From CADEDH01 sp965263455 (GTDB lineage Bacteria > Actinomycetota > Acidimicrobiia > Acidimicrobiales > SZUA-35): a DNA stretch of 64,000 nucleotides. The stretch lies in assembly GCA_965263455.1 (NCBI GenBank), contig CBDHHN010000004.1, forward strand, positions 2,356,001 to 2,420,000, written 5' to 3'. This document shows positions 49,554-57,696 of this stretch, one piece after another; within the stretch, counting starts at the first letter, position 1, and each line of letters starts with the position of its first letter. The notes under the pieces were generated by a model. That model was given only the letters and a program-made list of their open reading frames with translations. It had not been told where the DNA came from and ran no database searches. A program made the translations under genes and the position numbers.

Positions 49554-52043
49554 TCATGGCTCCAGGGTCAGGACGAGGCTGCGTTCGGTCGAGTCGTTGG
49601 TGGCACCGTCGCCGGCCAGGCTCGAATCGGCCACCGGGTAGGTGTCGGCCGCCAGGGGGAAGCGGAGGGTCTCGAGATTCTCGGCCACCACCGGGGCGTC
49701 GCCGTCGTTGCTGCAGGTGTCGTCGAACAGGGTGCCGGCGTTGGCCGGGTCGTAGCGCAACTGCTCGAGCACGGTCACCACGGCCTCGCCTCGCTCGACC
49801 GTGACCGTCACCTCCCAGTAGGTCGAGATGTACTCGGCGCCCAGGAACTGACACGACAGGCGCCAGGAGAAACCGTCCTCGGTCCCGACCTCGACCGGCT
49901 GGGGACCCCGGACCATCTCGACGCCGCCGGGGCCGACGGCCCGGATTGACTGGGTGAACTCGACCTGGGCCGTGCCCCCCGAACTGACGGTGACCGAGCG
50001 CGGTTCGCTCGTGTTGAGATCGTCGTCGGGTCCGCCGTTGACGGCCCACACCGTGAGTTGGTGGTCCTCCAGGGGCCCGTACCGCTCCGAGGTGAAGGTC
50101 GCCTCCTCCTGGTAGCTCTGCTCACCGTCGTCCAACTGGATCCAGTAGCCGACGATCTCCCGTCCGTTGCCGAAGGGCTCGACCCAGGTCCAGGTGATGC
50201 GACCATCGCGGGCCTGGCCGTTCACGGTCGGAGCGTCGGGGCGGCCGTAGGGAATGCCGGTCGTGGGTGCGGTCACGGCGTCGCCCACGCCGGCCTCGTT
50301 GACCCCGCGCACCCGGAACTCGTACTCGACGCCGTTCGACAGTCCCGTGACCTCACCCGAGGTCGGGAGCCGTTCCCACGGCCCGTCGTTGACGCTGACC
50401 TCGTGGTAGTCGGCCGGTTCGCCGCTGTCGTCCTCGGCAAAGCCGAGCGTGACCGATGACGCTCCCTCGGTGATCGTCAGGGCCGTGACCGGACCGGGGA
50501 CCGACGGTCCTCGGGTCAGGGCCCAGGCGCCGACCCCTCCCAGCAGGGCGAGGACGACCAGGCCCAGGATGGCGAACAGGGCGATCCGCCCACCATTGCC
50601 GCTGCGGGCACCGGGGGGTGGGCCGGTGGGGGAGGTCAGGCCCTGATGGCCGCCGGGGCCGACCGGCGGTCCGGCGAGGTTGGTCTGGCCCCCGCCGTGG
50701 ACGGGCGGCTGCTGCGGTGGTCCGGTCGGGACCTGATAGCCGTGCTGCGGTGCGCCGGCGTCGGCGAACACGGTGGCACCGGCCCCCTGGCCGGTCGAGC
50801 CCTGGTGGGGTGGCGGGGTGCCGTACTGGGGTTGTGGCGAGTGGTGTGGTGCCGGGGTTCCGTGGTGGGGCGGGGGTGACTGGTGGGGTGGCGGGGTGCC
50901 GTACTGGGGTTGTGGCGAGTGGTGTGGTGCCGGGGTTCCGTGGTGGGGCGGGGGTGACTGGTGGGGTGGCGGGGTGCCGTACTGGGGTTGTGGCGAGTGG
51001 TGTGGTGCCGGGGTTCCGTGGTGGGGCGGGGGTGACTGGTGGGGTGGCGGGGTGGCCTGATAGGGATCGTGGGCCGCGGCCACCGTGCCCGGGGTGGCGG
51101 TGGCCGGGGGTTGCGGGGTCGGGGCGGCGAACTGGGTCTGGTCCGGGGGCCCCGAGGGCGCGGCGTATCCCGCCAGGTCGGGTCCGCCGCCGGCCGCTCC
51201 GCCGGTGGCCGCCGACGGGCCCAGGCCATGGGCCGCTCGCACCCGTTCGAGGGCGGTCACGAACTCGGCCGTCGACTGGTAGCGGTGGTCCGGGTCCTTG
51301 GCCAGGGACCGGTCGATCACGTCGGCCAGGTCGGCCGGGCCCGACTCGGCCGGCAGCCGGGGCGGCGCCTCGTTCAACAGCCGGTACATCAGGGGGCTGA
51401 GCGACTCGTCACCTCCCCGCCAGAACGGGGGCACCCCCACGATGATCGTGAACAGGGTGGAGCCGAGCGAGTACAGGTCGGACCGGGCGTCCCGCTTGTT
51501 CTCGAACGTCTCGGGCGGGCTGTGCAGCCAGCTGGCCGACACATGGGTCGAGGTGGCGCCCGTGGCGTCGCGCAGATAGGCGATCCCGAAGTCGGTGAGG
51601 CGGGGTTCGTCGCCGGCCAGGAGGATGTTCTCGGGCTTGATGTCGCGGTGGAGGATCTCGGCCTCATGGGCCACACCGAGGGCCCGGGCCACGTCGACCA
51701 CGTGCTCGACCGCCTGGGGCCAGGGGACGGGGCCCTGCCGGGCCACCCGATCGGCCAGGGTGCCACCCTCGATCAACTCCATCTCGATGTAGGGGCGGCC
51801 GTCGCCCGTGAACCCGGCGCTGTAGACGGTGACGACGTTGGGATGGGTCGAGAGGCGGCCCATGACCTTGCACTCCCGCTCGAAGCGGCGGCGATCGGAT
51901 TCGGATTCGACCCGATTGAGCACCTTGACCGCCACCCGCCGGTCGAAGAGCGCGTTGGTGGCGGCGTAGACGGTGCTGAACCCGCCCCGGCCGATCTGGA
52001 CCGGGTCGGTCAGGTGCTCGACGCCTAGATCGATGTCCGACAT
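49554..52043 (-). CDS. Ser/Thr protein kinase with repeat linker, one TM helix and FN3 domains
   Basis: About 829 residues. The kinase domain (about 10-270) is complete: the glycine loop 'VQIGRGGFSTVYAATNALFD', the lysine in 'VAVKVLNR', the catalytic loop 'LHRDIKPENILLAGD', 'LTDFGIAYL' and the 'SPPE' region. A Pro/His/Gln-rich linker contains three identical 26-residue repeats. A transmembrane helix ('IALFAILGLVVLALLGGVGA') leads to an outer part with fibronectin type III-like domains ('EVTGLSNGVEYEFRVRGVNE', 'PDAPTVNGQARDGRITWTWV') and a C-terminal domain with two cysteines. This is a receptor-like PASTA-less STPK; the outer domains may bind carbohydrate or protein. A TACACT -10 lies at 52098-52103. 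Confidence 0.92.
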   Translation of the reverse strand: MSDIDLGVEHLTDPVQIGRGGFSTVYAATNALFDRRVAVKVLNRVESESDRRRFERECKVMGRLSTHPNVVTVYSAGFTGDGRPYIEMELIEGGTLADRVARQGPVPWPQAVEHVVDVARALGVAHEAEILHRDIKPENILLAGDEPRLTDFGIAYLRDATGATSTHVSASWLHSPPETFENKRDARSDLYSLGSTLFTIIVGVPPFWRGGDESLSPLMYRLLNEAPPRLPAESGPADLADVIDRSLAKDPDHRYQSTAEFVTALERVRAAHGLGPSAATGGAAGGGPDLAGYAAPSGPPDQTQFAAPTPQPPATATPGTVAAAHDPYQATPPPHQSPPPHHGTPAPHHSPQPQYGTPPPHQSPPPHHGTPAPHHSPQPQYGTPPPHQSPPPHHGTPAPHHSPQPQYGTPPPHQGSTGQGAGATVFADAGAPQHGYQVPTGPPQQPPVHGGGQTNLAGPPVGPGGHQGLTSPTGPPPGARSGNGGRIALFAILGLVVLALLGGVGAWALTRGPSVPGPVTALTITEGASSVTLGFAEDDSGEPADYHEVSVNDGPWERLPTSGEVTGLSNGVEYEFRVRGVNEAGVGDAVTAPTTGIPYGRPDAPTVNGQARDGRITWTWVEPFGNGREIVGYWIQLDDGEQSYQEEATFTSERYGPLEDHQLTVWAVNGGPDDDLNTSEPRSVTVSSGGTAQVEFTQSIRAVGPGGVEMVRGPQPVEVGTEDGFSWRLSCQFLGAEYISTYWEVTVTVERGEAVVTVLEQLRYDPANAGTLFDDTCSNDGDAPVVAENLETLRFPLAADTYPVADSSLAGDGATNDSTERSLVLTLEP
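50802..51054 (-). repeat. Three perfect 78-bp coding tandem repeats
   Basis: Copies at 50821-50898, 50899-50976 and 50977-51054 are identical in every base, and a further 18-base part of the unit precedes the first (50802-50820). They encode 26-residue units of Pro, His, Gln and Tyr (including TPPPHQSPPPHHG) in the cytoplasmic linker of the kinase. Their perfect identity indicates recent expansion or gene-conversion-like homogenisation. Confidence 0.95.
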
Positions 52044-52097
52044 GTGCTTCCGCCCCTCCTCCCGCCGCGACCGCCCGAGCCTCGGCATCGGGCCCTG

Positions 52098-52103
52098 AGT
52101 GTA
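52098..52103 (-). promoter_or_regulatory. -10 element (TACACT) of the Ser/Thr kinase gene
   Basis: On the minus strand GGCTACACTC gives a -10 about 55 bases before the kinase ATG, which has GGAGGAGGGG upstream. It is divergent from the iolB promoter and about 30 bases from the LacI-type palindrome. Confidence 0.4.
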
Positions 52104-52132
52104 GCCCGTACCCCAAGGTCGGGAGCCAGCGG

Positions 52133-52146
52133 TTGGAGCGCTCCAA
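52133..52146. promoter_or_regulatory. LacI-type operator TTGGAGCGCTCCAA before iolB
   Basis: A perfect 14-bp palindrome with a central CG, as in operators of LacI/GalR regulators. It lies directly upstream of the iolB -10, in the place of a -35 element, so a bound repressor would block the promoter. The regulator gene is not in the window. Confidence 0.75.
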
Positions 52147-52164
52147 TTTCGCTGAAAGATGCGG

Positions 52165-52170
52165 TACAGT
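52165..52170 (+). promoter_or_regulatory. -10 element (TACAGT) of the iol operon
   Basis: TACAGT lies 18 bases after the palindrome and about 30 bases before the iolB ATG at 52200. GGGAGG sits six bases before that ATG. Confidence 0.55.
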
Positions 52171-52199
52171 GAGCGGCGCTCGACCATGGGAGGCGCCAG

Positions 52200-53114
52200 A
52201 TGTCACGACGATACCTACCGGCCGGTTCGGCTCAGTCCGGGGCCGACCCCCTGGTCGTTGCCCCGGAACAGGCGGGCTGGACCTACTGCGGCCTCCGGGT
52301 CCTGACCCTCGAACCGGGGACGGCCCGCACGGTCGAGACCGGCGACAGCGAGGCCATCCTCCTGCCCCTCTCGGCCACCGGCGTGACGGTGGAGATCGAG
52401 GCCGAAGGCACCCGATTCGACCTCGACGGCCGCGAGACGGTGTTCGCCCGGGTGAGCGATTTCGCCTACCTCGGCCGCGACACGACCGCCGTCGTCACCT
52501 CGGTCTCGGGTGGGGAGGTGGCCCTGGCCACCGCCCGGTGCGAGGAGAAGCTCCCGGCCCGCTACGGCGGCGTCGACGGGGTGGCGATCGAGGTCCGGGG
52601 GGCCGGGCCCGCCACCCGCCAGGTGACCAACTTCGCCAGCCCCGAACAGTGGGGCCACGCCTCCAAGATCATGTGCGTCGAGCTGCTCACCCCCGACGGC
52701 AACTGGTCGAGCTATCCCCCGCACCGCCATGACGACTCGCCCGACTGCCCCGTCAACAACGAGGAGATCTACTACTTCCGCGTCGGCCGGGCCGGGACCA
52801 CCGACTACGACCCCGACGGGTTCGCCATGCACCGGACCTACACCCCTGACGGTGAGATCGACGACAACCTCCGCATCGGCGACGGCGACCTCTACCTGGT
52901 GCCCAAGGGCTACCACGGCCCCTGCATCGCCGCCCCCGGCTACGACCTCTACTACCTCAACGTCCTGGCCGGCCCCGGAGGCGAGCGCTCCATGGCCTTC
53001 TGCGACGACCCGGCCCACCACTGGGTCCGCGACACCTGGGCCGACATGCCCCTCGATCCCCGTTGCCCCATGACCGACGCCTCGGGCGTGATCAAGGGCG
53101 GAGCGGCCCAATGA
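52200..53114 (+). CDS. iolB: 5-deoxy-glucuronate isomerase
   Basis: About 304 residues, the normal IolB length. The bicupin metal-binding motif is 'WSSYPPHRHDDSPDCPVNNE' (His-x-His-x5-Glu like) with 'EEIYYFRVGRAG' following, and 'YLVPKGYHGPCIAAPGYDLY' near the C-terminus. The enzyme converts 5-deoxy-D-glucuronate to 5-deoxy-5-keto-gluconate in myo-inositol catabolism. A LacI-type palindrome and a -10 lie upstream, so the operon is probably inducible. Its stop overlaps the iolC start (ATGA). Confidence 0.95.
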   Translation: MSRRYLPAGSAQSGADPLVVAPEQAGWTYCGLRVLTLEPGTARTVETGDSEAILLPLSATGVTVEIEAEGTRFDLDGRETVFARVSDFAYLGRDTTAVVTSVSGGEVALATARCEEKLPARYGGVDGVAIEVRGAGPATRQVTNFASPEQWGHASKIMCVELLTPDGNWSSYPPHRHDDSPDCPVNNEEIYYFRVGRAGTTDYDPDGFAMHRTYTPDGEIDDNLRIGDGDLYLVPKGYHGPCIAAPGYDLYYLNVLAGPGGERSMAFCDDPAHHWVRDTWADMPLDPRCPMTDASGVIKGGAAQ

Positions 53115-54085
53115 GCGAGCAGGCCCCGGCCACCGCTCCGATGGCGGAGGCCGACCTCGAGGTCCTGACCGTCGGCCGGATCAGCGTCGACCTCTACGCC
53201 GAGCAGATCGGGGTGGCCATGCGGGAGGTGGCCTCGTTCCGCAAGTCGGTCGGAGGCACCGCCACCAATGTTGCCGTGGCCGCCGCCCGCCTGGGCCACC
53301 GGACCGCCGTCTTCACCCGGGTCGGCGACGACCCCTTCGGCCACTACATCCGCTGGGCCCTGGAGCACACCTTCGGGGTCGACACCCGCTACGTCGGCCT
53401 CGACCCGACCTACCGCACGCCCCTGGCCTTCGCCGAGATGGAGGACCCGGCCGAACCGGCCCTCACCTTCTACCGCGAGCCCAAGGCCCCCGACATGGAG
53501 ATCCAGGCCGCCGACGTCGACGCCGACGTCGTCCGCTCGGTGCCCATCCTGTGGATCCCGGCCTCCCGGTTCTCGGCCCAGCCCAGCTACGGCACCGTCG
53601 AGCAGCTGCTGGCGTGGCGGGAGCGCCGCCCCCACACCGTGCTCGACCTCGACTGGCGACCCCAGTTCTGGCCCGACAAGGCCACGGCCACCGACGCCCT
53701 GGGCCCCGTGCTCGACCAGGTCACCACCGCCATCGGCAATCGCGAGGAGTGCGAGGTCGCCGTCGGTGAGCGCGACCCCGAGCGGGCGGCCGAAGCCCTC
53801 CTGGCCCGCGGCCTCGACCAGGCCGTGGTCAAGCTCGGGGGCGACGGCGTCCTCGTGGCCACCGCCGACGGCGTCCGTGAGCGGATCCCGCCTCATCCGG
53901 TCGACGTGGTCTGCGGCCTCGGCGCCGGCGACGCCTTCGGCGGCGCGGTGTGCCACGGCCTGCTCTCGGGCTGGGATCTGGCCACTTCGGCCCGGGCCGG
54001 CAACATCGCCGGCGCCCTGGTCGCCTCCCGGCTCATGTGCGCCGACGACATGCCGTACCTCGAAGAGATCACCGAACTGCTGTAA
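53111..54085 (+). CDS. iolC: 5-dehydro-2-deoxygluconokinase
   Basis: About 324 residues. This is a PfkB/ribokinase family kinase: 'DLEVLTVGRISVDLYAEQIG' at the N-terminus, the glycine-rich 'RKSVGGTATNVAVAAARLG', and the catalytic-base motif 'VVCGLGAGDAFGGAVCHGLL' (GAGD). The start 'VGRISVDLYAEQIG' is the IolC signature. It phosphorylates 2-deoxy-5-keto-gluconate to the substrate of the IolJ aldolase. There is no C-terminal DUF2090 aldolase domain fused to it, but a separate Cgl0159-like gene follows 48 bases downstream. Confidence 0.94.
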   Translation: MSEQAPATAPMAEADLEVLTVGRISVDLYAEQIGVAMREVASFRKSVGGTATNVAVAAARLGHRTAVFTRVGDDPFGHYIRWALEHTFGVDTRYVGLDPTYRTPLAFAEMEDPAEPALTFYREPKAPDMEIQAADVDADVVRSVPILWIPASRFSAQPSYGTVEQLLAWRERRPHTVLDLDWRPQFWPDKATATDALGPVLDQVTTAIGNREECEVAVGERDPERAAEALLARGLDQAVVKLGGDGVLVATADGVRERIPPHPVDVVCGLGAGDAFGGAVCHGLLSGWDLATSARAGNIAGALVASRLMCADDMPYLEEITELL

Positions 54086-54133
54086 CCCCGGCCGTCGTCC
54101 GACCGACCCGATCGTCCTCCCCAAGGAACCACC

Positions 54134-55024
54134 ATGCCCCGATTGACCGACGACCTGTGGCACGACCTGCTCGAGACCCGCGCCACCGACCCCGGCCGGG
54201 CCCTCGACGCCCTCCGCAATCGACCCCGGCGCCCCCTGCTGCGCGACGGTCGACTGTTCATCGTCGCCGCCGACCACACGGCCCGGGGCCAGACGGGGAT
54301 ACGGGACGAGCCCACGGTCATGGCCGATCGGCGACGGATGCTCGACGCCCTCATGACGGCCCTCGACCACCCCGGGGTCGACGGCGTTCTGGCCAGCGCC
54401 GACGTGGCCGAGGAGTTGGCCCTGCTCGGCGCCCTCGACGACAAGCTCGTGTTTGGCACCATGAACCGCGGTGGCCTGGTCGGCGCCGGCTGGGAACTCG
54501 ACGATCGGATGACGGCGTACTCCGCCGCCACCCTCAAGGCCAACGGGGCCGACGGGGGCAAGGTGCTGCTGCGGTTGGCCGACGACGACGCCGGGACCGC
54601 CCCCACCCTGGAGGCCTGTGCCCGGGCCGTCGACGAGTGCGCCGCCCTCGACCTGCCGATCATGGTCGAGCCCCTGCCCTACCACGTCGACGCCGATGGC
54701 CGGGCCAAGCTTCTCGACGACGAGCAGGCCCTGATCCGGGCCGTCGGCGTCGGGGCCGGCCTCGGCGGGACCTCGTCGGCCACGTGGCTGAAGATCCCGG
54801 CCTCAGCCGACCCGGCCCGCCTGCTGGCCGCCACCACCCTGCCCGCGCTGATCCTGGGCGGCGCCCCGGGCTCGGACCCCGAGGCCGCCTACCGGTCGTG
54901 GGAGCAGTCGATGGAGGTCCCGAACGTCCGGGGGCTCATGGTCGGCCGCTCGCTCCTGTACCCGCTGGATGGTGACGTCGAGGCCGCCGTGGCCCGCGCC
55001 GCCGACATCGTCCGTCCCGGCTAG
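54134..55024 (+). CDS. Cgl0159-family (beta/alpha)8 aldolase-like protein of inositol catabolism
   Basis: About 296 residues. 'RLFIVAADHTARGQTGIRDE', 'VDGVLASADVAEELALLGAL', 'FGTMNRGGLVGAGWELDDRM' and 'LKANGADGGKVLLRLADDDA' match the class I aldolase-like family exemplified by Cgl0159 of the Corynebacterium glutamicum iol cluster. A lysine in 'TWLKIPASADPARLLAATTL' could be the Schiff-base residue. A role as the IolJ-type aldolase for 2-deoxy-5-keto-gluconate 6-phosphate, or in a nearby step, is inferred from context. The gene ends the inositol group; iolD, iolE, iolG and iolA are not in the window. Its TAG shares CTAG with the stop of the convergent gene. Confidence 0.85.
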   Translation: MPRLTDDLWHDLLETRATDPGRALDALRNRPRRPLLRDGRLFIVAADHTARGQTGIRDEPTVMADRRRMLDALMTALDHPGVDGVLASADVAEELALLGALDDKLVFGTMNRGGLVGAGWELDDRMTAYSAATLKANGADGGKVLLRLADDDAGTAPTLEACARAVDECAALDLPIMVEPLPYHVDADGRAKLLDDEQALIRAVGVGAGLGGTSSATWLKIPASADPARLLAATTLPALILGGAPGSDPEAAYRSWEQSMEVPNVRGLMVGRSLLYPLDGDVEAAVARAADIVRPG

Positions 55025-55440
55025 AGCGTGGCCTGCTGCCGGGTGGCCATGGCCTCGAGCAGGGCCATGCACATCGACGGGTCCGTCCGCAGGGCTGCGG
55101 CCAGGGCCGGCCGCCCGAAGGCGAACACGGTGGTGGCGCTCTTGGCGTGCACGTCGGCGTTGCGGGGCTGATTGGTCAGCAGGGCGATCTCGCCCACAAA
55201 ATCGCCGGTCTCCAACCGGGCCACCGGCGAACCGTCGCGCGACACCTCGACCGAGCCGTCGAGGATCATGAAGAAGGCGGCGCCCTTGGTGCCCTGCTTG
55301 ATCGGCTGGCTGCCCTCGCGCCACGTGAGGACCTTGCCCAGCTTGGCCAGGGTTCGCCGCTGCTTGAGTGAGGTCTGCCCGAACAGCGGGATCTGCCCCA
55401 GCTGTTCGGCCAGCTGTTTCTCCGAGGGGGGTTGCGCCAT
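55021..55440 (-). CDS. Cyclic-nucleotide-binding domain protein
   Basis: About 139 residues, a single cNMP-binding domain. 'LGQIPLFGQTSLKQRRTLAK' is the N-terminal helix, 'QPIKQGTKGAAFFMILDGSV' the first beta roll, and 'RLETGDFVGEIALLTNQPRN' the phosphate-binding cassette (GDFVGEIALL...R). The conserved Arg-Ala/Thr at the end of that cassette is replaced by 'PRNADV', so cAMP binding is plausible. There is no DNA-binding domain, so it may act on a partner protein. It is convergent with the inositol operon. Confidence 0.88.
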   Translation of the reverse strand: MAQPPSEKQLAEQLGQIPLFGQTSLKQRRTLAKLGKVLTWREGSQPIKQGTKGAAFFMILDGSVEVSRDGSPVARLETGDFVGEIALLTNQPRNADVHAKSATTVFAFGRPALAAALRTDPSMCMALLEAMATRQQATL

Positions 55441-55508
55441 GGGGGGAGCCTAGTACGCCGTGACCTGGGCCGATGTCCCCGTGCTCGCTCGACCGGGGTC
55501 CCGGCCCG

Positions 55509-55514
55509 TACCGT
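55509..55514 (+). promoter_or_regulatory. Leaderless -10 element (TACCGT) for the acyltransferase gene
   Basis: TACCGT is followed by eight bases and then the GTG at 55523. This spacing is the reason for choosing that start over the GTG at 55460. Confidence 0.5.
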
Positions 55515-55522
55515 GTGGCCCC

Positions 55523-56221
55523 GTGGGAGCAACCGAACTGACCGACACGTTGGCCGTGGGGCCGGGGGAGGGGAGCCTGCTCTTCGCCTCGACGGGAACC
55601 GACGACCAGTTCGATCGGGCCGTTCGCTGGGCCCGTCGGCTGTCGGCGGTCACGAGCAGGCTCGACCTGCCGCCCTTCATCGAACTCCCGACCGACCGTC
55701 CGGTGATAGTGGCGGCCAACCACAGCAGCCTGTTCGATCTCGTGGCGTCGCTCATCACCGTCGGCCACTACGGGGGGCGGGCCCGGCTCGGCATCCACGC
55801 CCGATACTTCGAGCGCCCCGGCATGGGGGCCGGGCTCCGGCGCATCGGCTCGATCCCGTTCAGCTCGGAGCGGGCGGCCGAGGCCGAGGAGACGATGGTG
55901 GCGGCCCTGGGGCAGGGTCAGCTGTGCTGTCTCATGCCCGAGGGACGGATCGTCCGGGCCGACCAGCGGGTCGACGGTGTGGTCGGTCAGGGCCGGACCG
56001 GAATCTCCCGCATCGCCAGGGCCGCCGACGCCGCCATCCTCCCGGTGGGGTTCGCCGGTGCCGACCGGGCCTGGCGCCCGGGCCGGGCCCTGCCCCGGGT
56101 GGGCCGCCGGACCCCGATCCGGGTCCGCATCGGCCGCCCGCTCGTGCTGGATGGCGCCGATCATCGGGTCAACGCCGACGCCGTCATGGCCACCATCTCG
56201 GAGCTGGTGGCCGGGCCCTGA
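55523..56221 (+). CDS. PlsC-like lysophospholipid acyltransferase
   Basis: About 232 residues. The acyltransferase motif I is 'PVIVAANHSSLFDLVASLIT' (NHxxxxD), motif II is 'GAGLRRIGSIPFSSERAAEA', and motif III is 'GQLCCLMPEGRIVRADQRVD' (PEGR). It should transfer an acyl group to lysophosphatidate or another lysolipid at the membrane. No strong transmembrane helix is present, so it may be a peripheral protein. It is divergent from the cNMP-binding gene and followed by the metallopeptidase lipoprotein. Confidence 0.85.
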   Translation: MGATELTDTLAVGPGEGSLLFASTGTDDQFDRAVRWARRLSAVTSRLDLPPFIELPTDRPVIVAANHSSLFDLVASLITVGHYGGRARLGIHARYFERPGMGAGLRRIGSIPFSSERAAEAEETMVAALGQGQLCCLMPEGRIVRADQRVDGVVGQGRTGISRIARAADAAILPVGFAGADRAWRPGRALPRVGRRTPIRVRIGRPLVLDGADHRVNADAVMATISELVAGP

Positions 56222-56292
56222 ACCGGCCTCCCCCTGGAGGGGGAGACGACGGTTCGATCCTGTGGCCGATGCGGGCCGAGAGCGCTGATTCC

Positions 56293-56298
56293 TACCGT
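56293..56298 (+). promoter_or_regulatory. Leaderless -10 element (TACCGT) for the metallopeptidase lipoprotein gene
   Basis: TACCGT is followed by seven bases and then the ATG at 56306. It supports that ATG as the genuine start of the interrupted gene. Confidence 0.5.
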
Positions 56299-56305
56299 CA
56301 GCGGT

Positions 56306-57696
56306 ATGGATCAGCACGTTCCGTCCCCGCTCCCGTCGCCCTCGTTCCCCTCGCTGTCCCCGTCGCCCTCGCCGCCTTCGCTGTCCCCGGGGGGAGGCCC
56401 GGCCCGGCATCGCCGCCGGCCCGGGGGGCGGTCGGTGCGAGGGGTGGCCCTGGCATCGATCGTGGCCCTCGTCCTCGCCGCCTGCGGTACCGACACCAGC
56501 GCCGACCCGACCCTCGCCGACCGGGCCCGAGCGCAGGTGGAGGCCGCCGCCGGTGAGGCTGAGGAGCCGCCGGTGAGGCTGTGGAGGCCGCCGCCGAGGC
56601 TGTTGAGGAGCCTCGGTTCGAGGTCGACGGGGAGCTGCCCCTGGAGGTGGCCGAGGTCAACGGGTTCCTGTCCTACATCGAGGAGGAGGCCGGCCGGCCC
56701 TTCCTCTACCCGCCCCGCATCCGGGTCGAGGACCGAACCACCTACGAGGCCGGCCTGGTCGAACGGTTCGAGCGTCAGGCCCAGGACTTCGACGAGCGGT
56801 TGGACGTCGTCGCCCGGACCTATCAGGCTCTGGGCTTCACCGACCTCGGGGTGGCCGAGGTCGGTGAGTCGGTCGAGGGCTTCATCACCTCGGCCGACGC
56901 CATCAGCGGCTACTACAACCCCGATACCGACACCGTCCACGTGCCGGCCGACGTCCTGGCCGACGGTGCCTTCCGGGCGCTCCTGGTCCACGAACTGGTC
57001 CACGCCCTCGACGGGCAACACGCCGACCTGGCCGGCCTGCTCGATGCGGTCGAAGCCGACCCGGAGAACGGTGAGCTGGCCTTCGCCACCGCGGCCGTGA
57101 TCGAGGGTCGGGCCACGTTCGTCCAGAGCACCTGGCAGGTCGCCAACGGGGTGGTGCTGCAGGCCGACGAACTGCCCGACGCCGTGACCGAGGCGCCGCC
57201 CGCATTCGTCGTCGGCGCCACCCTGCCCTACGGCTTCGGTGCCGGGTGGGTCCAGGCCCGGGGCGGGTTGGCGGAAACCTGGGTCTCGCTCGACGACCTG
57301 CCGGCCACCAGCGAGGAGATCCTCGTGCCCTCGGTGGCGCCGGGTGAACCGGTGGCCGACCCGGCCCCGGTGGCGGCCGACGGCGACGAGTTGCTGCGAG
57401 CCACCTTCGGGGCGGCGGATCTGCTCCTGCTCCTCGTGGGCGACAGTCTCACCCCCGCCCCGGCCGAGGTGGTGTCGGCCCTCACCGTCGTCGACGGTTG
57501 GGCCGGTGGCGAGATGGTGTTGTGGGGCGACGAGGCCGAATCGTGCGTTCGTTTCGCCGTCCTGGCCGACGGGGAGGTCGACCGGGCTGAGTTGGAGGAG
57601 GCGCTGGCCGCCTGGGCCACCGCCGACCCCGGACGGACGCTCGACCGAGATGGCGCCGCCGTGCTCGTGACCGCCTGCGCCCCGTTCCGCCCGTGA
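56306..57696 (+). CDS. Putative zinc metallopeptidase lipoprotein, frame broken by a 20-bp tandem duplication
   Basis: The first frame (from ATG 56306) encodes a Pro/Ser-rich start, then a signal peptide 'VALASIVALVLAACGTDTS' with lipobox LAAC. The rest of the protein continues in another frame: 'LEVAEVNGFLSYIEEEAGRP', then 'FRALLVHELVHALDGQHADL', an HELVH zinc-protease motif. The downstream frame alone would begin at a GTG at 56581 and lack any export signal. The switch occurs exactly at two 20-bp copies (56546-56565 and 56566-56585) that differ by one base; removing either copy restores one continuous frame of about 456 residues. It may be a phase-variable gene, a recent mutation or an assembly error. 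Its stop overlaps the GTG of the next lipoprotein gene. Confidence 0.75.
56546..56585 (+). repeat. 20-bp tandem duplication causing a frameshift
   Basis: GCCGCCGGTGAGGCTGAGGA (56546-56565) is followed directly by the same 20 bases with one change, A to T (56566-56585). Since 20 is not a multiple of three, the duplication moves the frame of the lipoprotein gene by two bases. Confidence 0.93.

Noticed and set aside
50802..51054. CRISPR array or similar repeat-spacer system
   Set aside because: The 78-bp repeats are directly tandem, have no spacers, are in frame within the kinase gene, and no cas gene is present.
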